From UBA5066 sp046331465 (GTDB lineage: Bacteria > Acidobacteriota > Thermoanaerobaculia > UBA5066), in NCBI GenBank assembly GCA_046331465.1, contig JAXLQV010000003.1, positions 744,001 through 808,000 of the forward strand: DNA of 64,000 bases, read 5' to 3'. This document shows, in pieces, positions 55,501 to 63,480 of this stretch (position 1 is its first letter; every line of letters starts with the position of its first letter). The position numbers were made by a program, and so were the translations under genes. The notes under the pieces were generated by a model. The model did no database searches and was not told the DNA's origin. It worked only from the letters and a program-made list of their open reading frames with translations.

Positions 55501-56778
55501 ATGAGAACGAGCTCGAGGCTCCTCGCCCTGGTCCTTTCGGTTTCCTCGGTCCCGGCCCTCTCGCAGGAGGCGCCGGGGCGCCCGCCCCGCGCTCCCCGGC
55601 CGCGCGGAGACGGTCCGCGCTACTCGATCGAGCAGGCCTGCTCCGACAAGGCGCAGCTCCACACGATCGCTTTCGACGGCCTCGCCTTCCTGACGGGCGA
55701 CTTCGCCCTCGACACGTTCCTCCCCCCCGGGAAGGTCTCCGACTACTTCGGCTTCCAGTTCCTGCGCGACGTCGACGCCGCGGAGGGGGGGCACAACACG
55801 TCCTTCCTCACGCGGATCGCCGACAACGTCCTCGCCGTCCTGAACGCGGACCAGAAGGCGGCGCTCGTCGCCCTCGCGGGCGCCCAGGAGAACGACATCC
55901 GGCGGTTCGCCGAGATGCGCTTCCCCCTGATCCGGGCGTTCCGCCGGAACCTCGAGGGGGACCTTCCCGCCGGGAGCCGCGGGCTCGACCGGGCCGCGGT
56001 GGCGAAGGCCTCGGCCGACCTCTACGCCCTCGACGGCCTCCTCGCGTTCCAGCGCGCGAAGGTGATGGGCGAGGTCGTACGCGGCCTGAGCCCCGCGCAG
56101 AGGGAGGCCCTCGCCCGCCTGAAGTTCGGCGACTCGCGGACCTGGCCCGACCTGCCGGAACAGCTCGACCGGCGGAGCCTCTCCCACGAGGTCCACGTCG
56201 CGGTCATGACCTACGCGAGCGAGATGTTCTCGTGGTACGCCGGGTCCCTGGAGGCCGACACCTACTTCTGCCCCGAGCGGCACGGGATGTACTTCGGCGG
56301 CTTCGGGATGAAGACCGCCCCGGCGATGGGGAAACGGAACTACTCCATCAGCACGTCGCTCACCGGCGACAGCGGCGAGGCATTCCTCGGCGCGCTGACG
56401 GAGTCGCAGCAGAAGCTGGTGACCGACCTCGTCGACCTCCAGCGGAAGGACCTGCGGGAGATCGTCGACACCCGTCGCGCGATCGCGACCGAGCTGCGGC
56501 GCTTCCAGAAGGGCGAGAGCGCCGACCGGGAGAAGGTGCTCTCGCTGTCGAGGCGGTACGGCGAGCTGGACGGCGGCCTCTCGTACCTCTACGCCACGGC
56601 TTTCGCCGCGGTCGGCCGGTCGCTGACCGCGCCGCAGAAGATCGCGCTCGCCGGGATGAGGACGACCGACCCCAACGCCCCGCGCGGACCGTTCATCTAC
56701 TCGTCCCCGATCCGGATGCCCCAGGTCGGGAGCACCGACTTCCTCTTCGAGGCGCCGGTGCGGGTGGGTGCACGGTGA
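55501..56778 (+). CDS. Exported LTxxQ-repeat protein (Spy/CpxP-related helical repeats)
   Basis: A 425-aa protein with a signal peptide (residues 1-22) and a helical body. Four LTxxQ-like motifs are spaced along it: LNADQKAAL (about 114), LSPAQREAL (about 197), LTESQQKLV (about 299) and LTAPQKIAL (about 376). This suggests a multi-repeat relative of Spy-type periplasmic chaperones, of which the short form is encoded beside HK1. A region around 240-280 with aromatic residues (FSWYAGSLEADTYFC) is unlike Spy. The ATG at 55501 has aaagggaga upstream. Its stop overlaps the next gene (GTGA). Confidence 0.6.
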   Translation: MRTSSRLLALVLSVSSVPALSQEAPGRPPRAPRPRGDGPRYSIEQACSDKAQLHTIAFDGLAFLTGDFALDTFLPPGKVSDYFGFQFLRDVDAAEGGHNTSFLTRIADNVLAVLNADQKAALVALAGAQENDIRRFAEMRFPLIRAFRRNLEGDLPAGSRGLDRAAVAKASADLYALDGLLAFQRAKVMGEVVRGLSPAQREALARLKFGDSRTWPDLPEQLDRRSLSHEVHVAVMTYASEMFSWYAGSLEADTYFCPERHGMYFGGFGMKTAPAMGKRNYSISTSLTGDSGEAFLGALTESQQKLVTDLVDLQRKDLREIVDTRRAIATELRRFQKGESADREKVLSLSRRYGELDGGLSYLYATAFAAVGRSLTAPQKIALAGMRTTDPNAPRGPFIYSSPIRMPQVGSTDFLFEAPVRVGAR

Positions 56779-59700
56779 GAAGCGCCGCGGCCCTCGTCCT
56801 CTCCCTCGGCCTCCTTCCCGTGCCGGCAGCGGCGGCGAGCTACGCGGCCCTCCAGCGATCGACCGAGCTGCAGTACTGGGACGCGTCCCGGGCCCAGAGC
56901 GGCTACACGTTCTTCGGCGTCGGCGGGACGACCTACCTCCTCGACATGGAGGGGCGCGTCGTCCACACCTGGCCGATCGGCACGAACCCGCACCTCCTCT
57001 CGGACGGCAGCGTCCTCGACGCCTCGACCGACGACCCGAGCGGCTTCGGGAGCTTCAAGCAGGTCGCCTGGGACGGGACGACCCTCTGGACCTACAAGGA
57101 GACCCGCTCGACCTACCACCCGCACCACGACTTCACGCGGATCTGGAACCCGAAGCTGAAGGCGTACACGACCCTCTTCATCGCGAACAAGGACCTGACG
57201 TACGCGCAGCTCGTCGCCGCCGGCGCCGACCCGTCTCGGACGCCGTCGACCGGCGGCCAGATGGACGCGATCGTGGAGGTCGACGCGACCGGAACGGTCG
57301 TCTGGGAATGGTGCTTCTTCGACCACGTCGTCCAGGACTTCGACGCCACGAAGCCGAACTACGTCGGGAGCGGGAAGACGATCGCGAGCTACCCGAACCG
57401 GCTGAACATCAACCTCACCGGGCACAACCTGAAGGGCGACTGGCTCCACTGCAACTCCCTCGACTTCAACCCGGCGCTCGACCAGGTCGTCGTCAACTCG
57501 GTCCAGGGCGAGTTCTACGTGATCGACCACGGGAACACGTTCGTCGCCGGGAACCCGACCTCGAGCATCGCGCTCGCCGCCACCTCCGCCGGCGACTTCC
57601 TCTACCGCTTCGGCGACCCGGCCCGGTACGGCCAGGGCGAGAAGCCGCGGATCCTCGACGACTGGACCCTCTCGACGACCGGGAACAAGCAGCTCGGCGG
57701 CTCTCACGACATCCAGTGGATCCCCGAGGGGCTCCCCGGCGCGGGGCACTTCCTCGTCTTCGACAACGCCGAGTACCTCTCCGAGCACACGTCGCAGTCG
57801 TACGTGATGGAGATCGACCCGTACCTCGACGCGAGCGGGAACGACACCGGCCACTACGTGAACCCGCCCGACGCGGGCTACGTGACCGTCACCTCCCCCG
57901 CCGTGACGGACAAGACGCCGAAGCAGGTCTCGAGGCAGGTCGTCTGGACCTACGCCTCGAAAAGCAGCCTGACGCTCTTCGCGACGATCGGCTCGAGCGC
58001 CCAGCGGCTGCCGAACGGCAACACCCTCGTCTGCGGTGACAACGACGGATACGTCTCCGAGGTGACGTCGGCGGGCGCGGCGGTCTGGGAGTACATCGTC
58101 CCGATCACGAAGAGCGGCAAGCTCCTCGTCCTCGGCGACCGGATCCCGATGACGAACTCGATCTTCCGGGCCTACCGGTACCTGTCGACGGACCCGGCCC
58201 TCGCCGGGCGGACGCTCACGGGAGGGACCACGATCGCCGGGCGGACGACGGTCGAGAACCCCTACGCCGGCGACGCCGGCTACAAGGCGCTCCAGCGCCC
58301 CACGGAGACGCAGTACTGGGACTCGACGAACGCGTACAACGGCTACACCCTCTTCGCCGCGCAGGGGAAGACCTACCTCGTGGACATGCAGGGGCGCGTC
58401 GCGCACTCGTGGAGCGGCGGGACCGATCCCCGGCTCCTCGAGAGCGGGAACCTCCTCGACTGGGCCACCGACGCCTCGGGGAACACCGGCCTGAGGGAGC
58501 GGGACTGGAACGGGAACACGGTCTGGTCACACTTCGAGACCCGCTCGGGCTATCACCCGCACGGCGACTTCCGTCGGATCCGGGACCCGAAGCTCGGGGC
58601 GTACGCGACCCTCTACCTCGCCAACCGGGACGTCACCGCCGCGGAGTGCCTCGCAGCCGGATGCGACCCGGCGGGCTCCCCGTGGGCCGGCGCGCAGGTC
58701 GACACGATCGTCGAGGTCGACGCGAGCGGGACCGTCGTCTGGGAGTGGTCGTTCTGGGACCACGCGGTCCAGGCCGTCGACTCCTCGAAGGCGAACTACG
58801 CGGGCGCCGGCAAGTCGATCTCCGACTTCCCGGGCCGGATCAACCTCAACCTGCCGGGGCGGCCGCTCCAGGCGAACTGGCTCGACTGCAACTCGCTCGA
58901 CTACAACCAGGCGCTCGACCAGGTCGTCGTCAATTCCCGCCAGGGGGAGCTCTACGTCGTCGACCACGGCAACACCTTCGTCGCCGGGAACCCGGCCTCG
59001 AGCATCGCCCTGGCCGCCACCTCCGCGGGCGACTTCCTCTACCGCTTCGGCGACCCGGCCCGCTACGGCCAGGGGAACCCGCCGTCGGTCGGGACGAACT
59101 GGGAGACGGCCACGAGCGGGAACAAGCAGATCGGCGGGAGCAGCAACGCGCAGTGGATCGCGAGCGGCATCCCCGGCGCGGGGCACCTCCTCGTCTTCGA
59201 CAACAACCAGTACCTCTACCAGCGGACGCCCCAGTCGTACGTCTTCGAGATCAACCCGTACCTGAATTCCAGCGGCACCGACACCGGCGCCTACGTCAAC
59301 CCGCCGACGGCCGGCTACGTCACCTGGACGTTCGACAAGGACACGATGAAGGCGAACCAGCTCCTGTCGAAGCAGGTGGTCTGGAAGCACGGCTCGCTCT
59401 CGAACCTGACCCTCTTCAGCCACTTCGGCTCGAGCGCCCAGCGCCTCCCGAACGGGAACACTCTCATCTGCGCGACGACCGAGGGGTACCTCGTCGAGGT
59501 GGATGCGAGCGGGAACGTGGTCTGGGAGTACATCAACCCCGTGACCGACGCCGGGATCGTCACCGACATCGGCGACGACCTGCCGATGACGAACGCCGTT
59601 CCCCGGGCCCTCCGCTACGCGGCGACCTTCGCCGGATTCACGGGGCACGACCTGACGGCGACCGCGACGATCGCCGAGAGCGCCGCACCGATCGCGTCGT

Positions 59701-61403
59701 TCACGTTCTCGCCGTCGGCGCCGAAGGCGGGTGAGACCGTCACCTTCACGGACACGTCGGCCAACGAGCCGACGTCCTGGTCGTGGAGCTTCGGCGACGG
59801 CGGCACGAGCAGCGCCAAGAGCCCGACGCACGTCTTCGCGACCGCGGGGGCCTTCACCGTCTCCCTGACGGCGACGAACGCCGCGGGCCCGGGAACGGCC
59901 TCGAAGGTCGTCACGGTCTCGAGCGGTGGCGCGACCGTCAGCGTCACGCGCTTCCTCCCGATCGTCCTGGACGTGACGGGGCGTGCGCGGTACGTCTCCG
60001 AGCTGACCCTGGCCAACCGCGGCTCCTCGAGCGCCTCCGTCACGCTCCTCTACACCGCCGCCTCCGCCTTCGGCGGCCAGGGCTCCGGCTCGGTCTCCCT
60101 CTCGCTCGCCGCCGGCCGCCAGCTCGTCCTCGACGACGCCATCGGGTCCCTCCGCTCCTCCGGCCTCTCCATCCCCTCCGGCAACCAGGGCGGGAGCCTC
60201 CGCGTCACCTTCGCCAACGTCTCCTCCGCGGACGCCGCCTACGCCGGCGTCCGCATCACCGCCCCCTCCGAGAACGGCCGCGCCGGGGTCGCCTACGTCG
60301 GGCCTCTCCTGGAGGCTCTCCCCTCGTCCACCTCCTGGCTCTACGGCCTGCGCTCCTCTTCCGAGGACCGCACGAACGTCGCCTTCGCCAACGCCTCCAC
60401 CTCCTCTTCGGTCACCCTCCGCCTCACCCTCGTCAACGGCAACGGCTCCTCGGAGAAGCACGTCTTCGACGACGTGACGCTCGGGCCGGGACAGTGGGCC
60501 CAGCTGGACGACGTCTTCGTCGGCACCGGCTTCTCCCAGGGCTACGCCTCGGTGTCGGTCGTCTCCGGCTCCGGTCCCTACTTCGCCTACGCCGTCTTCA
60601 ACGACAACGGGACCAACGACGGCTCCTTCGCCCCGTTCGAGTCCGAGCCCGCCCCCTCCGAGGCCCGACTGGTCCCCGTGGTCGTGGAGACCGGGACCTA
60701 CTCGAGCGAGCTGGTCCTGGCGAACACCTCGTCGACGGCACGGACGGTCGAGCTGTCGTACGTGGAGTCGCTCTCGCCCTCGCAGGGCGCCGGGGGGACG
60801 ACGACCGAGTCGCTCGCCGCCGGCGAGCAGAAGATCCTCCCCTCGATCCTCGACCTGCTCCGCACGAAGGTCGGCTCGATCGGACCCTCGGGCGGGAGCT
60901 ACGCCGGGTCTCTCTCGGCCCGCTTCCTTTCGGGAGGGAATCTCGTCGCCGGCTACGCCGGAGCCCGGACGGGCTCTCCCGCCAGGTCCGGCACCGGCCG
61001 CTACGGCCTCTTCTACGCCGGCGTCGGGACCTCCTCGCGCGCCTCCTCGGCCGCCTGGGTCTACGGCCTGCGCCAGGACTCGCTGGTCCGCACGAACGTC
61101 GCCGTGGCCGCCTCGCCCGAGAACTCCTCGTCCATCACCGTCCACGCCGAGGTCTGGAACGGCAGCACCGGCTCGCTCGCCGGTACGACCGACAGCGTCA
61201 CCCTCTCTCCCGGCGGCTGGAAGCAGTGGGCCAACCTCCTGCCCACGTACGGCGTCGCCCAGGGCTACGTCCGCGTCGTCAGCGACTCCTCCTCCGGCTC
61301 CTTCACCGCCTACGCCGTCGTCAACGACGGCCCAGCCCCAGGCTCCGCCAACGGCACCGACGACGGCAGCTTCGTCCCCGCCGTCAACGTCGCCGCGCCC
61401 TGA
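56775..61403 (+). CDS. Exported tandem arylsulfotransferase-like protein with PKD domain and double module
   Basis: A 1542-aa protein. After the signal peptide, two ASST-type propellers follow each other (about residues 28-490 and 500-955). Each has a TQYWD or LQYWD start, GYTxF, HPHxDF and QRLPNGNTL motifs, and a shared HGNTFVAGNP segment. A PKD domain lies at about 970-1053 and the two-unit module at 1056-1542, encoded by copy 2 of the 1457-bp repeat. The GTG start overlaps the upstream stop. The protein ends the secreted-protein locus. Whether both propellers are active is unknown. Confidence 0.8.
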   Translation: MRSAAALVLSLGLLPVPAAAASYAALQRSTELQYWDASRAQSGYTFFGVGGTTYLLDMEGRVVHTWPIGTNPHLLSDGSVLDASTDDPSGFGSFKQVAWDGTTLWTYKETRSTYHPHHDFTRIWNPKLKAYTTLFIANKDLTYAQLVAAGADPSRTPSTGGQMDAIVEVDATGTVVWEWCFFDHVVQDFDATKPNYVGSGKTIASYPNRLNINLTGHNLKGDWLHCNSLDFNPALDQVVVNSVQGEFYVIDHGNTFVAGNPTSSIALAATSAGDFLYRFGDPARYGQGEKPRILDDWTLSTTGNKQLGGSHDIQWIPEGLPGAGHFLVFDNAEYLSEHTSQSYVMEIDPYLDASGNDTGHYVNPPDAGYVTVTSPAVTDKTPKQVSRQVVWTYASKSSLTLFATIGSSAQRLPNGNTLVCGDNDGYVSEVTSAGAAVWEYIVPITKSGKLLVLGDRIPMTNSIFRAYRYLSTDPALAGRTLTGGTTIAGRTTVENPYAGDAGYKALQRPTETQYWDSTNAYNGYTLFAAQGKTYLVDMQGRVAHSWSGGTDPRLLESGNLLDWATDASGNTGLRERDWNGNTVWSHFETRSGYHPHGDFRRIRDPKLGAYATLYLANRDVTAAECLAAGCDPAGSPWAGAQVDTIVEVDASGTVVWEWSFWDHAVQAVDSSKANYAGAGKSISDFPGRINLNLPGRPLQANWLDCNSLDYNQALDQVVVNSRQGELYVVDHGNTFVAGNPASSIALAATSAGDFLYRFGDPARYGQGNPPSVGTNWETATSGNKQIGGSSNAQWIASGIPGAGHLLVFDNNQYLYQRTPQSYVFEINPYLNSSGTDTGAYVNPPTAGYVTWTFDKDTMKANQLLSKQVVWKHGSLSNLTLFSHFGSSAQRLPNGNTLICATTEGYLVEVDASGNVVWEYINPVTDAGIVTDIGDDLPMTNAVPRALRYAATFAGFTGHDLTATATIAESAAPIASFTFSPSAPKAGETVTFTDTSANEPTSWSWSFGDGGTSSAKSPTHVFATAGAFTVSLTATNAAGPGTASKVVTVSSGGATVSVTRFLPIVLDVTGRARYVSELTLANRGSSSASVTLLYTAASAFGGQGSGSVSLSLAAGRQLVLDDAIGSLRSSGLSIPSGNQGGSLRVTFANVSSADAAYAGVRITAPSENGRAGVAYVGPLLEALPSSTSWLYGLRSSSEDRTNVAFANASTSSSVTLRLTLVNGNGSSEKHVFDDVTLGPGQWAQLDDVFVGTGFSQGYASVSVVSGSGPYFAYAVFNDNGTNDGSFAPFESEPAPSEARLVPVVVETGTYSSELVLANTSSTARTVELSYVESLSPSQGAGGTTTESLAAGEQKILPSILDLLRTKVGSIGPSGGSYAGSLSARFLSGGNLVAGYAGARTGSPARSGTGRYGLFYAGVGTSSRASSAAWVYGLRQDSLVRTNVAVAASPENSSSITVHAEVWNGSTGSLAGTTDSVTLSPGGWKQWANLLPTYGVAQGYVRVVSDSSSGSFTAYAVVNDGPAPGSANGTDDGSFVPAVNVAAP
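59941..61397 (+). repeat. 1457-bp repeat, copy 2
   Basis: It matches 50382-51838 and ends 3 codons before the stop of the tandem sulfotransferase-like gene. No inverted ends, target duplications or transposase accompany either copy. Confidence 0.9.
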
Positions 61404-61463
61404 CGGGCGGCTCCCGTGTCCGCGTTGCCTTCGGTGGGAGAATCGGGGACGAGAGGAACCCTC

Positions 61464-62177
61464 ATGACACGCAACCGTCGCGCTCTCGCGCTCCTGTCCG
61501 TCGCCGTCCTCGCCGTCGCGGCCCTCGCGGGCCCCGCCGTCGCCCAGAGTCCCACGCCCGACATCGCCGCCTACAAGCCCCAGCCGACGGTCCCCGAAGT
61601 CTTCAACATCATGGGGCAGTTCGTCCGCGTGGCTTACAACAACGAGGGCTACGTCACCCTCGGCTACCGCATCGCGAACGGCTCCGTCGGCGAGGAGTGG
61701 ATGTACCTCCAGGCAGGCCTGACGCTGCGCGAGGGGGTGAAGTACCAGACCCTGAAGCGCGATGCGTTCTCGATCAAGACCCCGGACGGGAAGATCATCC
61801 CGCTCGCCACCCAGAAGGAGTACGGCGAGGCCCTCGGCCTCTCGGCCCTGAACGCCCGGATCAAGGTGCAGAAGGACTCCATCAACTACTTCCCGGCCGG
61901 CACGACGAAGGTCAACGCGTTCCAGTTCTTCGCCGACCTCGGCAAGGGCAACCCCCTCTCCTTCGACCAGGTCGACCTCGCCGACAACAGGGCGTCCGTC
62001 GGCCGCCTCTTCTTCAAGATCCCCGGCGGGATCCAGACCGGCCAGCACTGGCTCATCGTGAAGTTCGAGAAGAGCGAGGTCCAGGTTCCCTTCCGGATCC
62101 TCACGAAGGAAGAGAACAAGGAGTTCAAGAAGACCTGGGAGGACTTCGCGAAGGCGCTGGACGAGGCCCAGAAGTAA
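61464..62177 (+). CDS. Exported protein of unknown function
   Basis: A 237-aa protein with a clear signal peptide (RRALALLSVAVLAVAALAG, cleavage after VAQ). The mature part is beta-rich (FVRVAYNNEGYVTLGYRIAN, EGVKYQTLKRDAFSIKTPDG, VGRLFFKIPGGIQTGQHWLIV) and ends in a charged helix (KEENKEFKKTWEDFAKALDEAQK, split here). I do not recognise the family. GAGAGGAA precedes the ATG at 61464. It follows the secreted locus by 60 nt but lacks the module, and could be a separate unit. Confidence 0.65.
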   Translation: MTRNRRALALLSVAVLAVAALAGPAVAQSPTPDIAAYKPQPTVPEVFNIMGQFVRVAYNNEGYVTLGYRIANGSVGEEWMYLQAGLTLREGVKYQTLKRDAFSIKTPDGKIIPLATQKEYGEALGLSALNARIKVQKDSINYFPAGTTKVNAFQFFADLGKGNPLSFDQVDLADNRASVGRLFFKIPGGIQTGQHWLIVKFEKSEVQVPFRILTKEENKEFKKTWEDFAKALDEAQK

Positions 62178-62274
62178 CGGTCGGGCCCGCCCTCGGCCGG
62201 CACCCCGCGGCGTCGCGCTGGCGCCCGGGGTGACCGTCCCGCGGACGGCGGAAAGTCCGTATCCTCCGTCCTCC

Positions 62275-63468
62275 ATGGACGCCGACCGCCCCACGCCCGG
62301 CTCGCCCGCGGAGCTCGCCCCGCAGGACGTCGTCCTCCGCTTCCTGGAGAGCACCGGCAGGCCGTCGGAGGCGCGGCTCTACCTCGACCTCTTCCGCTCC
62401 CGCCCGCGGGAGCAGTTCGCGGCAATCGCGGTCGACGCGAACGTCATGGCCGACGCCGCGGACGCCGTCGTCCAGGACCTCCGCTTCCTCGCCGCGCTCG
62501 ACCTCTACCCGACCGTCGTCCTCGGGATCTTCCAGCCCGCCGAGGCCGTCCTCCACGCCCGGACGCTGCGCCGGCACCTCGAGGAGGAAGGGGTCCCGGT
62601 CGAGGTGCTCCGCGCGCGGCGGCGGAGCCTCGCGGTGCGGGTCGCGACCTGCGCCCGGGCCGGCGCCGTCCCGGTCGTCGTCTTCGAGCCGGCCCCCGAC
62701 GAGCAGCCCGGCGAGCGGCTCCTCCGCCTCGGCGCGCTCCTCGGCGAGCTGGAGGCGCGCAAGCTCCTCTTCCTCCACCGCCCCGGCGGCCTCCGCCAGG
62801 GGGGCGTCCTCGTCCCGATCGTGAACCTGACGACCGACGTCCCCGGTCTCCTCGCGAGCGGCGAGCTCTCGCGCAAGGAGGCCCTCATCCTCGAGGGGGC
62901 GCGCCGCCTCTGCGACGAGGGCGCCCCGCCGTCGTTCTCGGTCGCCGTCACGTCGCCGCTGAACGTCCTCCGCGAGCTCTTCACGGTGAAGGGGGCGGGG
63001 ACGCTCCTCAGGCGCGGCGCGCGGATCGCCCGCCACGACGGCTGGGAGGGGGTCGACGTGCCGCGCGTCCGCGACCTCCTCGCGTCGAGCTTCGGCCGGA
63101 CGCCGGCCGAGGCCTTCTTCGAGCGGACGCCGAGCCGCGTCTACCTCGAGGAGGGGTACCGCGGCTGCGTCATCCTCGAGGAGACCCCGCTCGGCGCCTA
63201 CCTGACGAAGTTCGCGGTCTCGGCGGAGGCTCAGGGCGAGGGGATCGCGCGCGACCTCTGGGAGGCGGTCGTGCCGGAGGTCCCCGTCGTCTTCTGGCGG
63301 GCCCGCCGCACGAACCCGATCAGCGAGTGGTACGCGAAGCTCTGCGACGGCCTCGTGCGGCTCCCCGCCTGGACCGTCTACTGGAAGGGCCTCGAGCCGG
63401 AGGCGATCCCCGCGGCGATCGCCTGGGCGGCGAACCAGCCCCTCGACATCCCGCGCGGCGACGAGTAG
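62275..63468 (+). CDS. N-acetylglutamate synthase-like protein (amino-acid-kinase fold plus NAT domain)
   Basis: A 397-aa cytoplasmic protein. Residues 45-235 resemble an amino-acid-kinase fold, but the usual ATP-site glycines are not clear. Residues 255-395 resemble the DUF619-type NAT (GNAT) domain of bifunctional acetylglutamate synthase/kinases: VYLEEGYRGCVILEE, LGAYLTKFAVSAEAQGEGI, VFWRARRTNPISEWYAKLCDG and WTVYWKGL. It may make N-acetylglutamate for arginine synthesis. No arg genes adjoin. The -10-like TATCCT ends 9 nt before the ATG, and no ribosome site is seen. Confidence 0.6.
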   Translation: MDADRPTPGSPAELAPQDVVLRFLESTGRPSEARLYLDLFRSRPREQFAAIAVDANVMADAADAVVQDLRFLAALDLYPTVVLGIFQPAEAVLHARTLRRHLEEEGVPVEVLRARRRSLAVRVATCARAGAVPVVVFEPAPDEQPGERLLRLGALLGELEARKLLFLHRPGGLRQGGVLVPIVNLTTDVPGLLASGELSRKEALILEGARRLCDEGAPPSFSVAVTSPLNVLRELFTVKGAGTLLRRGARIARHDGWEGVDVPRVRDLLASSFGRTPAEAFFERTPSRVYLEEGYRGCVILEETPLGAYLTKFAVSAEAQGEGIARDLWEAVVPEVPVVFWRARRTNPISEWYAKLCDGLVRLPAWTVYWKGLEPEAIPAAIAWAANQPLDIPRGDE

Positions 63469-63480
63469 GCGGCCCCCCGC

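Noticed and set aside
50382..61397. Insertion sequence as cause of the 1457-bp repeats
   Set aside because: No transposase, inverted ends or target duplication; borders follow the protein module.
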